A stretch of DNA of 64,000 bases from Chitinophaga rhizophila (GTDB taxonomy: Bacteria > Bacteroidota > Bacteroidia > Chitinophagales > Chitinophagaceae): positions 496,001 to 560,000 of the forward strand of contig NZ_JAICCF010000001.1 in NCBI RefSeq assembly GCF_019492185.1. Reading direction: 5' to 3'. Both the position numbers and the translations under genes were made by a program. The notes beneath the pieces are model-generated. The model did not search any database and was not told the origin of the DNA. It saw only the letters and a program-made list of their open reading frames with translations. How positions within the stretch are numbered: position 1 is the first letter of the stretch; the number at the start of each line of letters is the position of its first letter. Shown one piece after another: positions 43,340-52,703 of this stretch.

Positions 43340-44476
43340 TCAATGAGAAGGTTCGACCTGAATCATGCCATCCTGAAAAGCAATACTCATCTTGCTTGAT
43401 TTAGATAGCCAGGAAAGATTTTCCGACAGAGATAAGGAACGGTCAAGATGCGCATGTATTTTCAATTCGGGGATGTGGTGATGCAACGGCACATTATACC
43501 ATTGAGATATCTGCATAAGCGCATCCCTTAGCAGTACTCCCTTAAAATCAAACCAACCAGTAGTCCAGGCCATCTCCATGGCTGTATTCGCCTGACTTTT
43601 AACAAGACTATTGCCATTCAGCACTGTCTGTTCACCTGCTGCAAGGCTGACCGTTTCACCAGTTGTACCAACCCTTACCTGTACACTGCCTTCCAGAAGT
43701 GTTGTACGTACCGCATCATGAGGATAACATCTTATGTTAAAATGTGTACCTAATACCTGCACCTGCTGATTTCCGCTGATAACTACAAACGGGCGCGAAG
43801 AATCTTTGGCTACTTCAAAATAACCTTCCCCCTCCAGTTCGACCTGCCTTACATATGCTGTAAATACTGACGGGAAAGTTAGCTTGCTACCCGCATTCAG
43901 AAAGGCAATTGAACCATCTGGCAGCGACATCCGGCATTGCCTTTCGGCAGGAGTAGACAATACATCCAAACCCGGATCAAAAAATATTGAGGCACCTGAT
44001 ACCGTTGATTGTTTAAGCCGGTAATTGACATATCCGCTATCGGAAAGAGATATACTCACATGCGGCAGATCTGCCAATACTCTTTTACGCGGATGCTGGT
44101 TCAGCACATACCTTCGGCCATCAGACAGCTTAAGTACCCCATCCTGCTCAACAAACGGGTCCTGCTGCCTGACAGCTCCTTCTCTGCTGAAAAGGCGAGG
44201 AAAAGAGATGGTCAGCAATATCAAAAGAATGGCAGCAGCAGCTACACCATAAGCAATCTGATGGATCTTACGCCTGCGTTTATCAAACTGATCGGCGGAC
44301 ATAATCTTTGACCAGATTCGCTCCTTCATCTCTTCACTGGGGATGTATTGGCCTGGGAGTTCTGACATAACGGTCAGATAATAGTACCAGCTTTCCACCT
44401 CTGATACTTCATCACTATTGCACTTACCTTCCTGGTAGCGGCGAAGTAGTTTTTTAAATTCGAGATTGTTTAACAT
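43340..44476 (-). CDS. FecR-type anti-sigma factor
   Basis: A 378-residue inner-membrane protein. The N-terminal cytosolic anti-sigma region covers about 1-70, a single membrane helix about 73-92 (I-A-Y-G-V-A-A-A-A-I-L-L-I-L-L), and a periplasmic FecR domain about 160-290 with the typical S-L-P-D-G-S-x-x-x-L-N-A-G-S and E-G-E-G-Y-F-E-V-A blocks. A C-terminal STN-binding-like region (DUF4974-like) follows. It should hold the sigma factor inactive until the SusC-like receptor signals. The order sigma, small membrane protein, FecR, SusC, SusD is all on the minus strand. Confidence 0.93.
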   Translation of the reverse strand: MLNNLEFKKLLRRYQEGKCNSDEVSEVESWYYYLTVMSELPGQYIPSEEMKERIWSKIMSADQFDKRRRKIHQIAYGVAAAAILLILLTISFPRLFSREGAVRQQDPFVEQDGVLKLSDGRRYVLNQHPRKRVLADLPHVSISLSDSGYVNYRLKQSTVSGASIFFDPGLDVLSTPAERQCRMSLPDGSIAFLNAGSKLTFPSVFTAYVRQVELEGEGYFEVAKDSSRPFVVISGNQQVQVLGTHFNIRCYPHDAVRTTLLEGSVQVRVGTTGETVSLAAGEQTVLNGNSLVKSQANTAMEMAWTTGWFDFKGVLLRDALMQISQWYNVPLHHHIPELKIHAHLDRSLSLSENLSWLSKSSKMSIAFQDGMIQVEPSH

Positions 44477-44530
44477 ACCTGGGGATTTAATTTATTTGGA
44501 GGATCCTGCTAACAGCAGCAGGTAACAATG

Positions 44531-45013
44531 TCAACTCTTATACTTTCTCATTGCGTATTTAATGAAGCTGCTGAAGTCTTTTATATTATGCTGATATATC
44601 AGCCGGGTAAGCTTAATGTAACTCTCTTCTGTAATACAATCAGTGAATCTCAGTCCCGACACTAATACATGCAGGAATAAACCAGGCAGGTATATCATAC
44701 CGGCAATAAAATATGGCCATGCAATATTATTGGCCATATAGCCGAAGAAATGCATCAGGCATAATAATACAACTGAAGCAAGCAGTACAAAGCAGATCAG
44801 CTTCAGGTTACTGCCCGGCCTTGATACGTTCGGGGGCGGAATACCTGTATTTACTGGCATTGAACTACCTCTCTGTTGATTATATGGTGCATTCCTGCAC
44901 GCACGACGCTGATTGGCTTTTATCCCACATCTCCTGGAATTAGTACGCACACAGGTCGTCACTTTCGGGCACACGCGTGACCGATCACATGGCTTACATT
45001 TTTTTTGTTCCAA
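44531..45013 (-). CDS. Small membrane protein with Cys-rich N-terminus, unknown function
   Basis: 160 residues from the first ATG. The N-terminal 40 residues have six cysteines (6, 9, 15, 21, 29, 39) and many Arg/Lys, including C-K-P-C. A Pro/Asn-rich linker follows, then two membrane helices (about 72-92 and 97-118) and a basic tail. An internal ATG at residue 53 would remove the Cys-rich part. I do not recognise the family. It sits between the ECF sigma gene and fecR, where an extra gene is not usual. It could be an accessory signal component or an unrelated insertion. Confidence 0.55.
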   Translation of the reverse strand: MEQKKCKPCDRSRVCPKVTTCVRTNSRRCGIKANQRRACRNAPYNQQRGSSMPVNTGIPPPNVSRPGSNLKLICFVLLASVVLLCLMHFFGYMANNIAWPYFIAGMIYLPGLFLHVLVSGLRFTDCITEESYIKLTRLIYQHNIKDFSSFIKYAMRKYKS

Positions 45014-45319
45014 AATAGACTCGTTTTGGCGCTGATAACAATTATACTTTAGCTAGTAACCTACTGTTACGGCAATACAAGACCGCGTCCTGAATGAGGT
45101 CAGAACTGTATATATCGCGGACACGAGATACCCATTTAGCAGTACGCTATGAGGTCTATCAGGTCAATGTATTGCTGATAATAGCATATTGGCCGACTTA
45201 AAACTCCAGGATGATTTTGCTTCTCCTCTATTTCAGTGGCTGGTTTAATATATAGTCCCCTAAGCAGGCCAAAAGTCGCGCGTAAATAAATATTTTTTTT
45301 TAGTCAGGGTTGATATCTG
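45014..45319. other. 306-bp gap between sigma and small membrane protein genes
   Basis: No open frame, RNA gene or strong hairpin recognised. A candidate promoter for the downstream minus-strand genes would be expected here, but I see no clear TAnnTTTG. Confidence 0.4.
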
Positions 45320-45988
45320 TTAGCAGCTAGGAGTAGTAATACCGGTTTCAACAGGAGCCAGGGCTTTTGACGACGGACTTTTAAGGTTACCCGATTGCGC
45401 ATAGTGACTGTAAATAACGCTGATAATACAGGCCCATTCAAAGAAGCTCAATATCTTTTTCAACGCCTTATCTACCCTATAAATACGATTTTTAACGCCT
45501 GATTCTGTCAGATTCATACGTTCTGCTATCTCCCTGTTACTTAGCTTATGGTCCGTGTGGAGCCGGAAAACCTCCCACGTATCCGGTGCCAATGTCCTGA
45601 TAACACCATGTATTATAGCTACTATTTCCCGTTCGCGGATGGCATCATCCACCATTTTGGCACCTTCCATATGCCATTCTGTATAGGATTGGAAGAATCT
45701 TTTGCGTACAGGTTTTCTTCTAACCTCCTTAAGATTACGGTTTATCACCGCTTTACACAAATAAGTAAATAGGGTACAATTAATATTTAAGGCTTTTTTT
45801 CTCACTATAAGAGACATGAAAACATCATGTACTACATCCTCAGCTATTCCATTATCCTTTATAACGGAAACGGCATGGTCATATAGTCTCTTCCAATAAC
45901 GATTGTAGACCTCCCCTAATGCAATCCGGTCCTTTTTATTGAGCAACTCTATCAGCTGAGTATCTGTATGTTTGTTGTATCTCTTCAT
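45320..45988 (-). CDS. ECF RNA polymerase sigma factor (FecI-like)
   Basis: A 222-residue sigma factor with region 2 (about 10-80: L-G-E-V-Y-N-R-Y-W-K-R-L-Y-D-H-A, then A-E-D-V-V-H-D-V-F) and region 4 (about 125-185: N-R-E-I-A-E-R-M-N-L-T-E-S-G-V-K-N-R-I-Y-R). The 35-residue C-terminal tail, with a hydrophobic stretch, is longer than usual. It should direct transcription of the SusC/SusD locus when released by the FecR protein. It is the first gene of the minus-strand block, after a bidirectional terminator. Confidence 0.93.
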   Translation of the reverse strand: MKRYNKHTDTQLIELLNKKDRIALGEVYNRYWKRLYDHAVSVIKDNGIAEDVVHDVFMSLIVRKKALNINCTLFTYLCKAVINRNLKEVRRKPVRKRFFQSYTEWHMEGAKMVDDAIREREIVAIIHGVIRTLAPDTWEVFRLHTDHKLSNREIAERMNLTESGVKNRIYRVDKALKKILSFFEWACIISVIYSHYAQSGNLKSPSSKALAPVETGITTPSC

Positions 45989-46154
45989 GGATGATGATTT
46001 TGGTTGTCTACGAATATGTACAGGAAAGACACATGAAGGCGCGAAGTTACCTACTATTGCATAATGATCTGCACATTATCATCACGTTAACAGATGGATT
46101 AACATGTATTTAACTAATGTTAATTATTCGTAAAAATGAGCCTGAACAATAAAG

Positions 46155-46184
46155 AAAAAGCTGCTCCTGTAAGAGCAGCTTTTT
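46155..46184. terminator. Bidirectional terminator
   Basis: AAAAAGCTGCTC (46155-46166), loop CTGTAA, GAGCAGCTTTTT (46173-46184). It separates the sigma gene from the upstream minus-strand gene. Confidence 0.85.
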
Positions 46185-46240
46185 AAACTATTTTGCCTGG
46201 AGCAGTACACCCCCTCACGTTATTCATCGTACGGCCGGTA

Positions 46241-46789
46241 TCAGTCAGTCTCCTTACCCGACAAAGCGTCCATAGCCTCCTGCAATGCCGCATTTGCCTC
46301 ATTCACCAAAACTTCATCCATCTCTGACGTATCTTTAGTATGCTTCAGTACCGCTTTTCCTGCTGACAATTCCAGGTGTGCCATCACCGCTGCACCTCCC
46401 CAGAAATAGTCATAGATAAACGCAACTCCTTCCTCCCCCGGCTCCATATATTGCGCTACGCTTTTCAATACTGCCAGCATCGGCAGTATCTCATAGTAAT
46501 TCTCGCTGAACATCAGACTCGTAAAGATATAGATATCTTCCTCCGTCTTAATCAGACTAAATGTTTCCGGAGCCTGCAAACAGGATTCAAAGACTTCTCC
46601 ATTAGATGCAGCTGATGACATAGGAATGTCTTGTAGCGTAGATTTTGAATACATATCCCGGCTGTTCCACCATGCCGCCCAGTCTTCATCGGGTATTGGC
46701 GCAGCCGGCCTGGCCTCAAAGAAACGTTTGAGACTATCTTGCTTCATCTTGAGTTTTACAAATAACGAGCTGAGTTCTGACATAAACAA
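46241..46789 (-). CDS. Hypothetical cytosolic protein, 182 residues
   Basis: I do not recognise this acidic protein. It has no signal peptide and no membrane helix. The first 35 residues are helical (SSLFVKLKMKQDSLKRFFEA) and are followed by D-W-A-A-W-W. The middle is rich in aromatic and hydrophobic residues (I-Y-I-F-T-S-L-M-F). The C-terminal 40 residues form another helix. Terminators flank it on both sides (46155 and 46888), so it is probably transcribed alone. The start may be ATG 46789 or the ATG two codons later. Confidence 0.65.
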   Translation of the reverse strand: MFMSELSSLFVKLKMKQDSLKRFFEARPAAPIPDEDWAAWWNSRDMYSKSTLQDIPMSSAASNGEVFESCLQAPETFSLIKTEEDIYIFTSLMFSENYYEILPMLAVLKSVAQYMEPGEEGVAFIYDYFWGGAAVMAHLELSAGKAVLKHTKDTSEMDEVLVNEANAALQEAMDALSGKETD

Positions 46790-46887
46790 CGAATATTAAC
46801 AGGATCATCAATGACGAGACACGGACTATTCATGCCTCCGAAAACCGGAAGTTAACAGTAAATTATTTATTTATCAGGAGTAATTAC

Positions 46888-46917
46888 AACAAAGGCCTCT
46901 GGTTAGAGGCCTTTGTT
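46888..46917. terminator. Bidirectional terminator
   Basis: AACAAAGGCCTCT (46888-46900), loop GGTT, AGAGGCCTTTGTT (46905-46917). It ends the DUF6263 gene on the minus strand. Confidence 0.85.
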
Positions 46918-46950
46918 ATATACCGGCTTGCACCGGTAATGCTGTATGAA

Positions 46951-47847
46951 CTATTTCTTCTGTAATTCACTCTTCATCGTCTTTATAACCAGCCTCGATA
47001 TTGCACCTCCCCGCGGTTTCATATCATCTTTGATGGTTGCATTCACCAGCATGCCTGTTTTGCTATCTACCGTAATAGTACCTTTACGCGAATAAGCTAC
47101 CTGTATATCATTGTTGGTAACTGTTGTGGATGAAGCCGTGATGTCCAGGTTACTGCCATCTTCCGACTTAACAACATACTCCACTCTTACCGGACCAACA
47201 TTATGTGTCTCATTGCTGCTCCACTTATCGCCTACACCTACAGCATCCTCTGTTACGTAAGCAAATGCATTTTCAAATATCTTCTGCACCTCTTCATTGT
47301 TGATCAGCCCCCTGGTAGATTTCTCAAATTCCTGTTGTGCGGGCGTATTCTCTTCTTCCATACCTGCCAATGCAATATTAATCAGTGTATCCAATCCGGT
47401 AACTTCATTAATCTGCATATTTTCGTCGAAGTAAAGTGTAAATGATTTACCCATCATGCCTTCACCTAACTTACGCAGCCTGTCGTTCTGCTTATGCTGT
47501 TCGTCATTCAGGCTTTTTACTACAAACTCCTTAAAATCATCTGAATTGAAACCGGAGCTCTCACGTGTAAACAGGTGCTCGGTCTTATGATTAATCTTCA
47601 GGTAAGTAGCCCTGATCAAGTTCTTCCCCGCCGCATTCTTTCCTATTACACGCAGGAACCAACTATAGGAATAGCTCTGGTTAATGGCTTTTACACCATC
47701 TTCGTGAATGTCTGAAATAATAGTACTCCTGAAAATGTACTGTTCACCCGGATGTAAAACTGGAATAATTGTCTTTTTAACCTGTCCTGTCAAAATTGTT
47801 GAAATGGAGATAAGGCCCACCAACAGGACAACTGTCTTTCTGGTCAT
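46951..47847 (-). CDS. DUF6263-like secreted protein
   Basis: A 298-residue protein with a signal peptide (cleavage after about T-G-Q, residue 22), matching in layout the DUF6263 family of Bacteroidota exported beta-rich proteins. Landmarks are L-H-P-G-E-Q-Y-I-F near the N-terminus, F-T-L-Y-F-D-E-N-M-Q-I-N-E-V-T-G-L-D in the middle, V-G-V-G-D-K-W at about 200-206 and T-V-D-S-K-T-G-M-L near the C-terminus. The molecular role is unknown, probably periplasmic or cell-surface. A TAnnTTTG element precedes it and a terminator follows, so it appears to be its own unit. Confidence 0.75.
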   Translation of the reverse strand: MTRKTVVLLVGLISISTILTGQVKKTIIPVLHPGEQYIFRSTIISDIHEDGVKAINQSYSYSWFLRVIGKNAAGKNLIRATYLKINHKTEHLFTRESSGFNSDDFKEFVVKSLNDEQHKQNDRLRKLGEGMMGKSFTLYFDENMQINEVTGLDTLINIALAGMEEENTPAQQEFEKSTRGLINNEEVQKIFENAFAYVTEDAVGVGDKWSSNETHNVGPVRVEYVVKSEDGSNLDITASSTTVTNNDIQVAYSRKGTITVDSKTGMLVNATIKDDMKPRGGAISRLVIKTMKSELQKK

Positions 47848-47873
47848 AGGAATATACTATTGGTTTTAAAAAA

Positions 47874-47881
47874 CAAATATA
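47874..47881 (-). promoter_or_regulatory. -7 element of the DUF6263 gene
   Basis: On the minus strand TATATTTG, 26 bp before the ATG at 47847. No clear -33 TTG. Confidence 0.4.
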
Positions 47882-48504
47882 TAAAAATGATTATACAGTT
47901 TCCTAATAAGCATCTCAGCTACACTATTGCCCTTATTGACAATCAGTATCCCCAAAGCGGTGTTTGTCGCCTTAATACAGTATCTCCACCCGGTTTTATG
48001 TTAATTTTACAACAGCATTTGTTAAGTTAGATGGATAAGCGAAAGACTGCCTGGCATCCATCCACAGAAAGAGCAGTTATACTAACACTGTTCGACTAAT
48101 GGCTCTACAAGAAAACTTGGAATAATGCTTTGGAGAACCATCTAGTGAACGCCATCAGACATCTTTCCATATATAGCCCCGACATTACGCTACAAACAAT
48201 CACCTGCCGCTACCTTCAACTGTTACATTCCATGCAATCGAAAACAGGTCTCTATCTGCTGCAAAAAATACAAACTAGTTTGTATTTTTTGCCAGTTCCA
48301 CCCTTTTTAACTTCGCAACAGTATAGCTGCCTGCGCATACAGCTACTCATAAGCAACTGATCAATGAAACAGCAAACGGACCTGATTGTCATCCAACACT
48401 TACAACAGCCGGTACAGAACACCAGTAACTCCAGATAAAACGCTTCTATACAATTGCCCGGCAACAGCAAACCAACAACATTCACCATGCACAATCCATT
48501 AGTT
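47882..48504. other. Intergenic stretch containing a perfect palindrome
   Basis: No supported gene: the short frames on both strands between 48130 and 48593 start at weak codons, are compositionally unconvincing and overlap each other. A perfect zero-spacer palindrome lies at 48261-48292. The 3' end is the leader of the papain-like gene. Confidence 0.5.
48261..48292. repeat. Perfect 32-bp palindrome
   Basis: GCAAAAAATACAAACT followed immediately by its exact reverse complement (AGTTTGTATTTTTTGC). With A and T runs on either side of the centre it may act as a bidirectional terminator-like hairpin, or as an operator for a dimeric regulator about 210 bp before the protease gene. Confidence 0.75.
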
Positions 48505-50106
48505 ATGAAATCAGCAATACGCCCGCTACTTATCATCCTGGCTCTATCTGCGATCTCCTGCTGGGGAGATGATAAAAAAGCAGATGATCCCACCCCACAA
48601 CCTCCTGACTGTACAAATTGCGAGTTCAGTACCGGATGGAACAGCGGAGAAAACTACTCACAAACAATCCCCGTTGCCATCAATTACGGCAATTACCAGT
48701 CCGGCAGCTCACTCCCTGCCAGTGTAGACCTGACAGGCAAATTCCCTCCCATTGGTAATCAGGGAATGCTGGGTACCTGTGTAGCCTGGGCGGTAGGATA
48801 CAATACCAAAAGTTACCTGGACGGTATTGCCAGAAATCTGTCCCAATCCCAGTTACAGAACAATTCCTATCAATACTCTCCTACTGATCTGTTCTTTGCT
48901 ATCGAGCCCTCCAGGAGAGCCTGTAACACTGGCACCTTCTTCGACGACGCTTTCAATGTACTCATTAACAGAGGGGTAAATACCCTGTTAAGCGTGCCTT
49001 ATGACCAGGTATGCCACCAAAGTTCCCCAGGTAACCCTTCCAGTGCTGCTGCCAACAAGATCAAAAACTTCCGGCGTATACAGGGGTCGGTGACAGAAAT
49101 CAAAGAATACCTGGCCCAAGGGGTACCTGTTGTACTGGGTGCCATGGTAAATGGAGAGTTTCAACGCTGGAAGGGTAGCGCTGTGCTGAATAACCTGAAC
49201 TACGGTGCTGATGCAAGCGGACATGCCATGGTAATTGCAGGATATGATGATGCCCGTAATGCATTCCGGATCATCAACTCCTGGGGAACAGGCTGGGGAG
49301 ACTATGGATATGCCTGGGTAGGATATGACTTTCTGGTCAATAAGTTCTGTGTGCAGGGCGGTCAGCGGTCACTATTTGTTGCCTTCAATGACAATACTAC
49401 TACGGTCGATCCGCAGACGCCAACCAATGGAGGTCCTGATCTTACGTCGATGGTCATGTCAGATTACACGCTATATCCTACCCAAAACTTCTATTCCAAC
49501 GCCAGGAGGACCTTCTTCGATGTAAAAAACGTCGGATCGCAGGCTATCCAGGCGGCCTCCAACTGGAATATATACTACCTGTGGATGGATGCTTTCAACG
49601 CAAATAACTACGGCATTATCTTCAGGGGAGAGTTTACTACCAGCATTCCCCAGAATACCTATCAGAACATTAACGCCAACTATGCAAGAATCAATTACGA
49701 CCTTTCGCCCGGCGCATCCCTGGGCCAGACCATCTTTGGCCTTCCCTATATCAGCTGGGACTATTATATGCCTACTCTTTCCGGCAACTATTACCTCGTT
49801 ATGTACATCGACAAGGGCGGCAGCAATGAGGCCAATCAGACCAATAACGTCTTCTATGTAACACAGGCACCCAAGTTTTTTTCCAATGGTTACTCCCAAC
49901 GCAGGGACGAAAGTAAAAATCTGGCAGGTAAATATCACTTTGAGGAGCTATCCTCATTCAAACACAGCCTCGGGGATAGCAGTCAGGTAAAGGAGAGCCA
50001 GCTGACTCTCTACAGAAGCTTATCCAATACCGGCTTCCCCAATGCATATAAGGCACAGGAAATAGCATCCTTCCTATCCTACAAGATTAAACACGGCGGG
50101 TTATGA
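48505..50106 (+). CDS. Papain-like (C1A) cysteine peptidase lipoprotein with CARDB-like domain
   Basis: The start at 48505 gives a lipoprotein signal, MKSAIRPLLIILALSAISC, and 533 residues; upstream in-frame ATGs at 48454 and 48487 would precede it. The peptidase domain (about 60-300) opens with I-G-N-Q-G-M-L-G-T-C-V-A-W-A. The nucleophile is Cys92, His240 lies in SGHAMVIAGYDD and Asn258 in IINSWGTGWGDYGYAW, so the triad is complete. A CARDB-like beta domain follows (about 310-455: P-D-L-T ... V-K-N-V-G ... N-E-A-N-Q-T-N-N). There is no recognisable propeptide. It is probably anchored on the outer membrane, where it degrades proteins. Confidence 0.9.
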   Translation: MKSAIRPLLIILALSAISCWGDDKKADDPTPQPPDCTNCEFSTGWNSGENYSQTIPVAINYGNYQSGSSLPASVDLTGKFPPIGNQGMLGTCVAWAVGYNTKSYLDGIARNLSQSQLQNNSYQYSPTDLFFAIEPSRRACNTGTFFDDAFNVLINRGVNTLLSVPYDQVCHQSSPGNPSSAAANKIKNFRRIQGSVTEIKEYLAQGVPVVLGAMVNGEFQRWKGSAVLNNLNYGADASGHAMVIAGYDDARNAFRIINSWGTGWGDYGYAWVGYDFLVNKFCVQGGQRSLFVAFNDNTTTVDPQTPTNGGPDLTSMVMSDYTLYPTQNFYSNARRTFFDVKNVGSQAIQAASNWNIYYLWMDAFNANNYGIIFRGEFTTSIPQNTYQNINANYARINYDLSPGASLGQTIFGLPYISWDYYMPTLSGNYYLVMYIDKGGSNEANQTNNVFYVTQAPKFFSNGYSQRRDESKNLAGKYHFEELSSFKHSLGDSSQVKESQLTLYRSLSNTGFPNAYKAQEIASFLSYKIKHGGL

Positions 50107-50139
50107 TCTACTGGCAATAACTATACGTTGCCAGCCTGG

Positions 50140-50166
50140 AAGTCTCCGGTTCATACCCGGAGACTT
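50140..50166 (+). terminator. Terminator after the papain-like gene
   Basis: AAGTCTCCGG (50140-50149) pairs with CCGGAGACTT (50157-50166), 7-nt loop, followed by TCTCATT. Confidence 0.75.
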
Positions 50167-50353
50167 TCTCATTATACAAATAAGGGCAAACCCCACCATC
50201 AGTCAGTGAACAACAACGGGTTAAAATAATTACCGCCGGTTTTCATTTTACATTATATATTTATCTCTTCCGGCTGTATTATTTCACGTTGCTGTTACCC
50301 GGTTGCCGGTCTGCTGGCACTTACTAACAGCTCTTACTATAAACAAGCACAAA

Positions 50354-51343
50354 ATGAAAAACGCTTTTATCAGTTCCCTGTTATTACTGTTCAACCTATG
50401 CATGACTGGCTATAGCCACGCCCAGACGCCTGTGGCTACCAATGGGCAGCTTCATGTAGCAGGTACAAAGCTTTGTAACCAGCAGGGCCACCCTATACAG
50501 CTCAGAGGTATGAGTACCCAGGGGCTTCAATGGTATGCCGGATGTATTACAGATGCGGCACTGGATACGCTGACCCGTGACTGGAAAGCAGATATACTGC
50601 GCGTATCCATGTATGTACAGGAAGGAGGCTATGAAACAAACCCAGATAAGTATACTGCGCTGGTAAAACAATTTGTTGATAAGGCAACTGCCAGGGGCTT
50701 GTATGCATTGATCGATTTCCACATCCTGACGCCGGGAGATCCTAACCATAATACCGGCAATGCCATCAGGTTCTTTACTGACATCGCTAATACTTATAAG
50801 AACAATAACAATGTGCTCTATGAAATTTGTAATGAGCCCAATGGCGTCAACTGGGCAAGCATTAAAAAATATGCGGAACAGGTCATCCCTGTGATCAGGG
50901 CTATTGATAATGACGCGGTGATCTGCGTAGGAACAAGAGGCTGGTCCTCTCTGGGGCTGTCAGAGAAAAGCGGCGCGCAGGAAATCCTGGACGATACACT
51001 CTCCTATCCGAATATCATGTACTCTTTTCATTTTTACGCTAAAACTCACCAGGAAGCTTACCTGCAACACCTGGACTGGGCTTCTGACCGCTTACCCGTT
51101 TTCGTAACAGAATTTGGTACCCAGGAAGCTTCAGGCGATGGTCCAAATGACCTGGTGTTAGGACAACGGTACATGGACCTGATGCGTAAAAAGAAGATCA
51201 GCTGGACTAACTGGAACTTTAGCGATAACAAAGCCAGCGGCGCTATATGGACCTCCGGTACCTGTGCAGGTAATGTATGGACAACCGACAGGCTAAAAGA
51301 AGCCGGCCTCTTTATCAGAAAAAATATGCGCAGTCAGCGCTAG
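50354..51343 (+). CDS. Glycoside hydrolase family 5 (cellulase-like)
   Basis: The start at 50354 gives a signal peptide (MKNAFISSLLLLFNLCMTGYSHAQ) and 329 residues; an in-frame ATG at 50303 lacks this logic. It is a single-domain GH5 (subfamily 2-like) with the acid/base Glu161 in YEICNEPNG and nucleophile Glu253 in VFVTEFGTQE. LRGMSTQGLQWY and the H-F-Y-A strand are also typical. No carbohydrate-binding module or type IX sorting tail is visible. It is secreted and expected to cleave beta-1,4-glucans. It stands alone between terminators. Confidence 0.93.
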   Translation: MKNAFISSLLLLFNLCMTGYSHAQTPVATNGQLHVAGTKLCNQQGHPIQLRGMSTQGLQWYAGCITDAALDTLTRDWKADILRVSMYVQEGGYETNPDKYTALVKQFVDKATARGLYALIDFHILTPGDPNHNTGNAIRFFTDIANTYKNNNNVLYEICNEPNGVNWASIKKYAEQVIPVIRAIDNDAVICVGTRGWSSLGLSEKSGAQEILDDTLSYPNIMYSFHFYAKTHQEAYLQHLDWASDRLPVFVTEFGTQEASGDGPNDLVLGQRYMDLMRKKKISWTNWNFSDNKASGAIWTSGTCAGNVWTTDRLKEAGLFIRKNMRSQR

Positions 51344-51402
51344 CTACCCTTCAGGAAGGTATGGCTAACTAATACAGCGAAAGAACACAATATTACACTA
51401 TA

Positions 51403-51436
51403 GGAAAGCCCGGAGCTCATAGCATCCGGGCTTTCC
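51403..51436. terminator. Terminator after the GH5 gene
   Basis: GGAAAGCCCGGA (51403-51414) pairs with TCCGGGCTTTCC (51425-51436), 10-nt loop. It lies between convergent genes. Confidence 0.75.
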
Positions 51437-51497
51437 TGTTGAATACTTCCTGTTGCAACATGAATAATACTAACCGTGCTGATTCCAGGGCTTTTAA

Positions 51498-51947
51498 CTA
51501 CCTGACAGCACTACCATGTAAATTCATGCCTGAGGCACTCCTCCCCTGCCGCCATGCTCTCCATGCGCCGGTACACCACAAAGGCCATGCTACCAGCAGG
51601 GGATGAAGAAACAGTCTTGTCAGGCGTAATGCATCTGAGTTCAGGCCGAAAGCGTCCGTCCGGCTAAGATACTGTGCCAGGTTACCCGGGAAGATCAACA
51701 CAAAAAAGATAGCAGCTATCCAGCCTACCAGGACACGTTTGGATGTCCAGAATAACAGGGATAGGCCAATCAGCAGCTCTACCACGCCGGATAGGTTTAC
51801 AACAAGCACCGGATCCAGTGGTACCCATACAGGTACCTGCGACTGGAAGGGAACGTTCAGAAAGGTAAGGTGTCCGATGCCTGTAAATACCAGCAGTGAT
51901 CCTAAAATAATGCGGAAAATGTTCTGGGTTGAGTTGGTATGACTCAT
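51498..51947 (-). CDS. DoxX-like small membrane protein
   Basis: The start at 51947 gives 149 residues; an in-frame ATG ten codons upstream (51977) is possible. Four membrane helices are predicted, with the pattern G-S-L-L-V-F-T-G-I-G-H-L-T-F near the N-terminus and V-V-E-L-L-I-G-L-S-L-L in the second helix, as in DoxX/DoxD-like proteins. These are often linked to quinone redox stress, but for this member the role is unknown. It is monocistronic on the minus strand. Confidence 0.75.
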   Translation of the reverse strand: MSHTNSTQNIFRIILGSLLVFTGIGHLTFLNVPFQSQVPVWVPLDPVLVVNLSGVVELLIGLSLLFWTSKRVLVGWIAAIFFVLIFPGNLAQYLSRTDAFGLNSDALRLTRLFLHPLLVAWPLWCTGAWRAWRQGRSASGMNLHGSAVR

Positions 51948-51977
51948 CTTAAATAATGTTACGGGTGAAAAATGCAT

Positions 51978-52703
51978 CCATCACAAAATCTTGCTCAACT
52001 TAAAGATAACGCATCTCCTGACGCATGGTTCTATGCAAGACCAGATCATCCCCGCTGACATTGTTTTTTTGGCCTGAACCGCCCTCGTATATAATAAAAT
52101 ATACACTTTATCAACATGGCTATCAATATCATTTAACATCTCCCCAGCCCCATTTGTACAATTACTGCAATCTATGGGCGATATTATCAGCAGCCCGTTT
52201 TACCACCATTTACTGATGCAAAACACCTCAGCAGACAATCCCCAAAAACATTGCAGCAACAGAAAAAATAAGCACGTACAATTGCTGCCTTTAATGACCT
52301 GCGGTATCCATGCCGGCAGGACCTACTATACTCCTCCTCAATACCGCCTGTGTAGCTGCGGTCACCGGCATAAAAAAAAGACAGCTGATTATGAAAGTAT
52401 AAAACGTTCATGTGACATAATTCAGCGAACTTTTATATAGCTTTAAGTACAATCACCACACTTTTGCTATAGTGAATGTTATGAAGTACTAACAAGGGAC
52501 AATGAGATATACAGTGACAGTGGAATAGAGCCAACACGATATGCTTTACTTTTTTTGTTATGAATGGATATAATGTGCAGTAACAGCGTATCCTTCTGTG
52601 GCATCTACTTACCCACAAATTGAATATTTATTACTCGTAGAACAAGTATGTTGTTGATATAATCAACCGATCTATGAGATTCGTGACCAAAATCTTCCGA
52701 ACA
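51978..52703. other. Long intergenic stretch without a supported gene
   Basis: About 725 bp with only short, overlapping and low-complexity open frames on both strands. No tRNA-like fold, strong hairpin or clear TAnnTTTG was found. It presumably holds the promoters of the two divergent flanking genes. Confidence 0.5.

Noticed and set aside
48130..48593. Overlapping short frames on both strands before the papain-like gene
   Set aside because: Weak start codons, no homology sensed, and the palindrome lies within them.
52386..52445. Possible hairpin GTATAAAACGTTC ... GAACTTTTATATA
   Set aside because: Imperfect arms with a 17-nt loop in AT-rich DNA; not distinguishable from chance.
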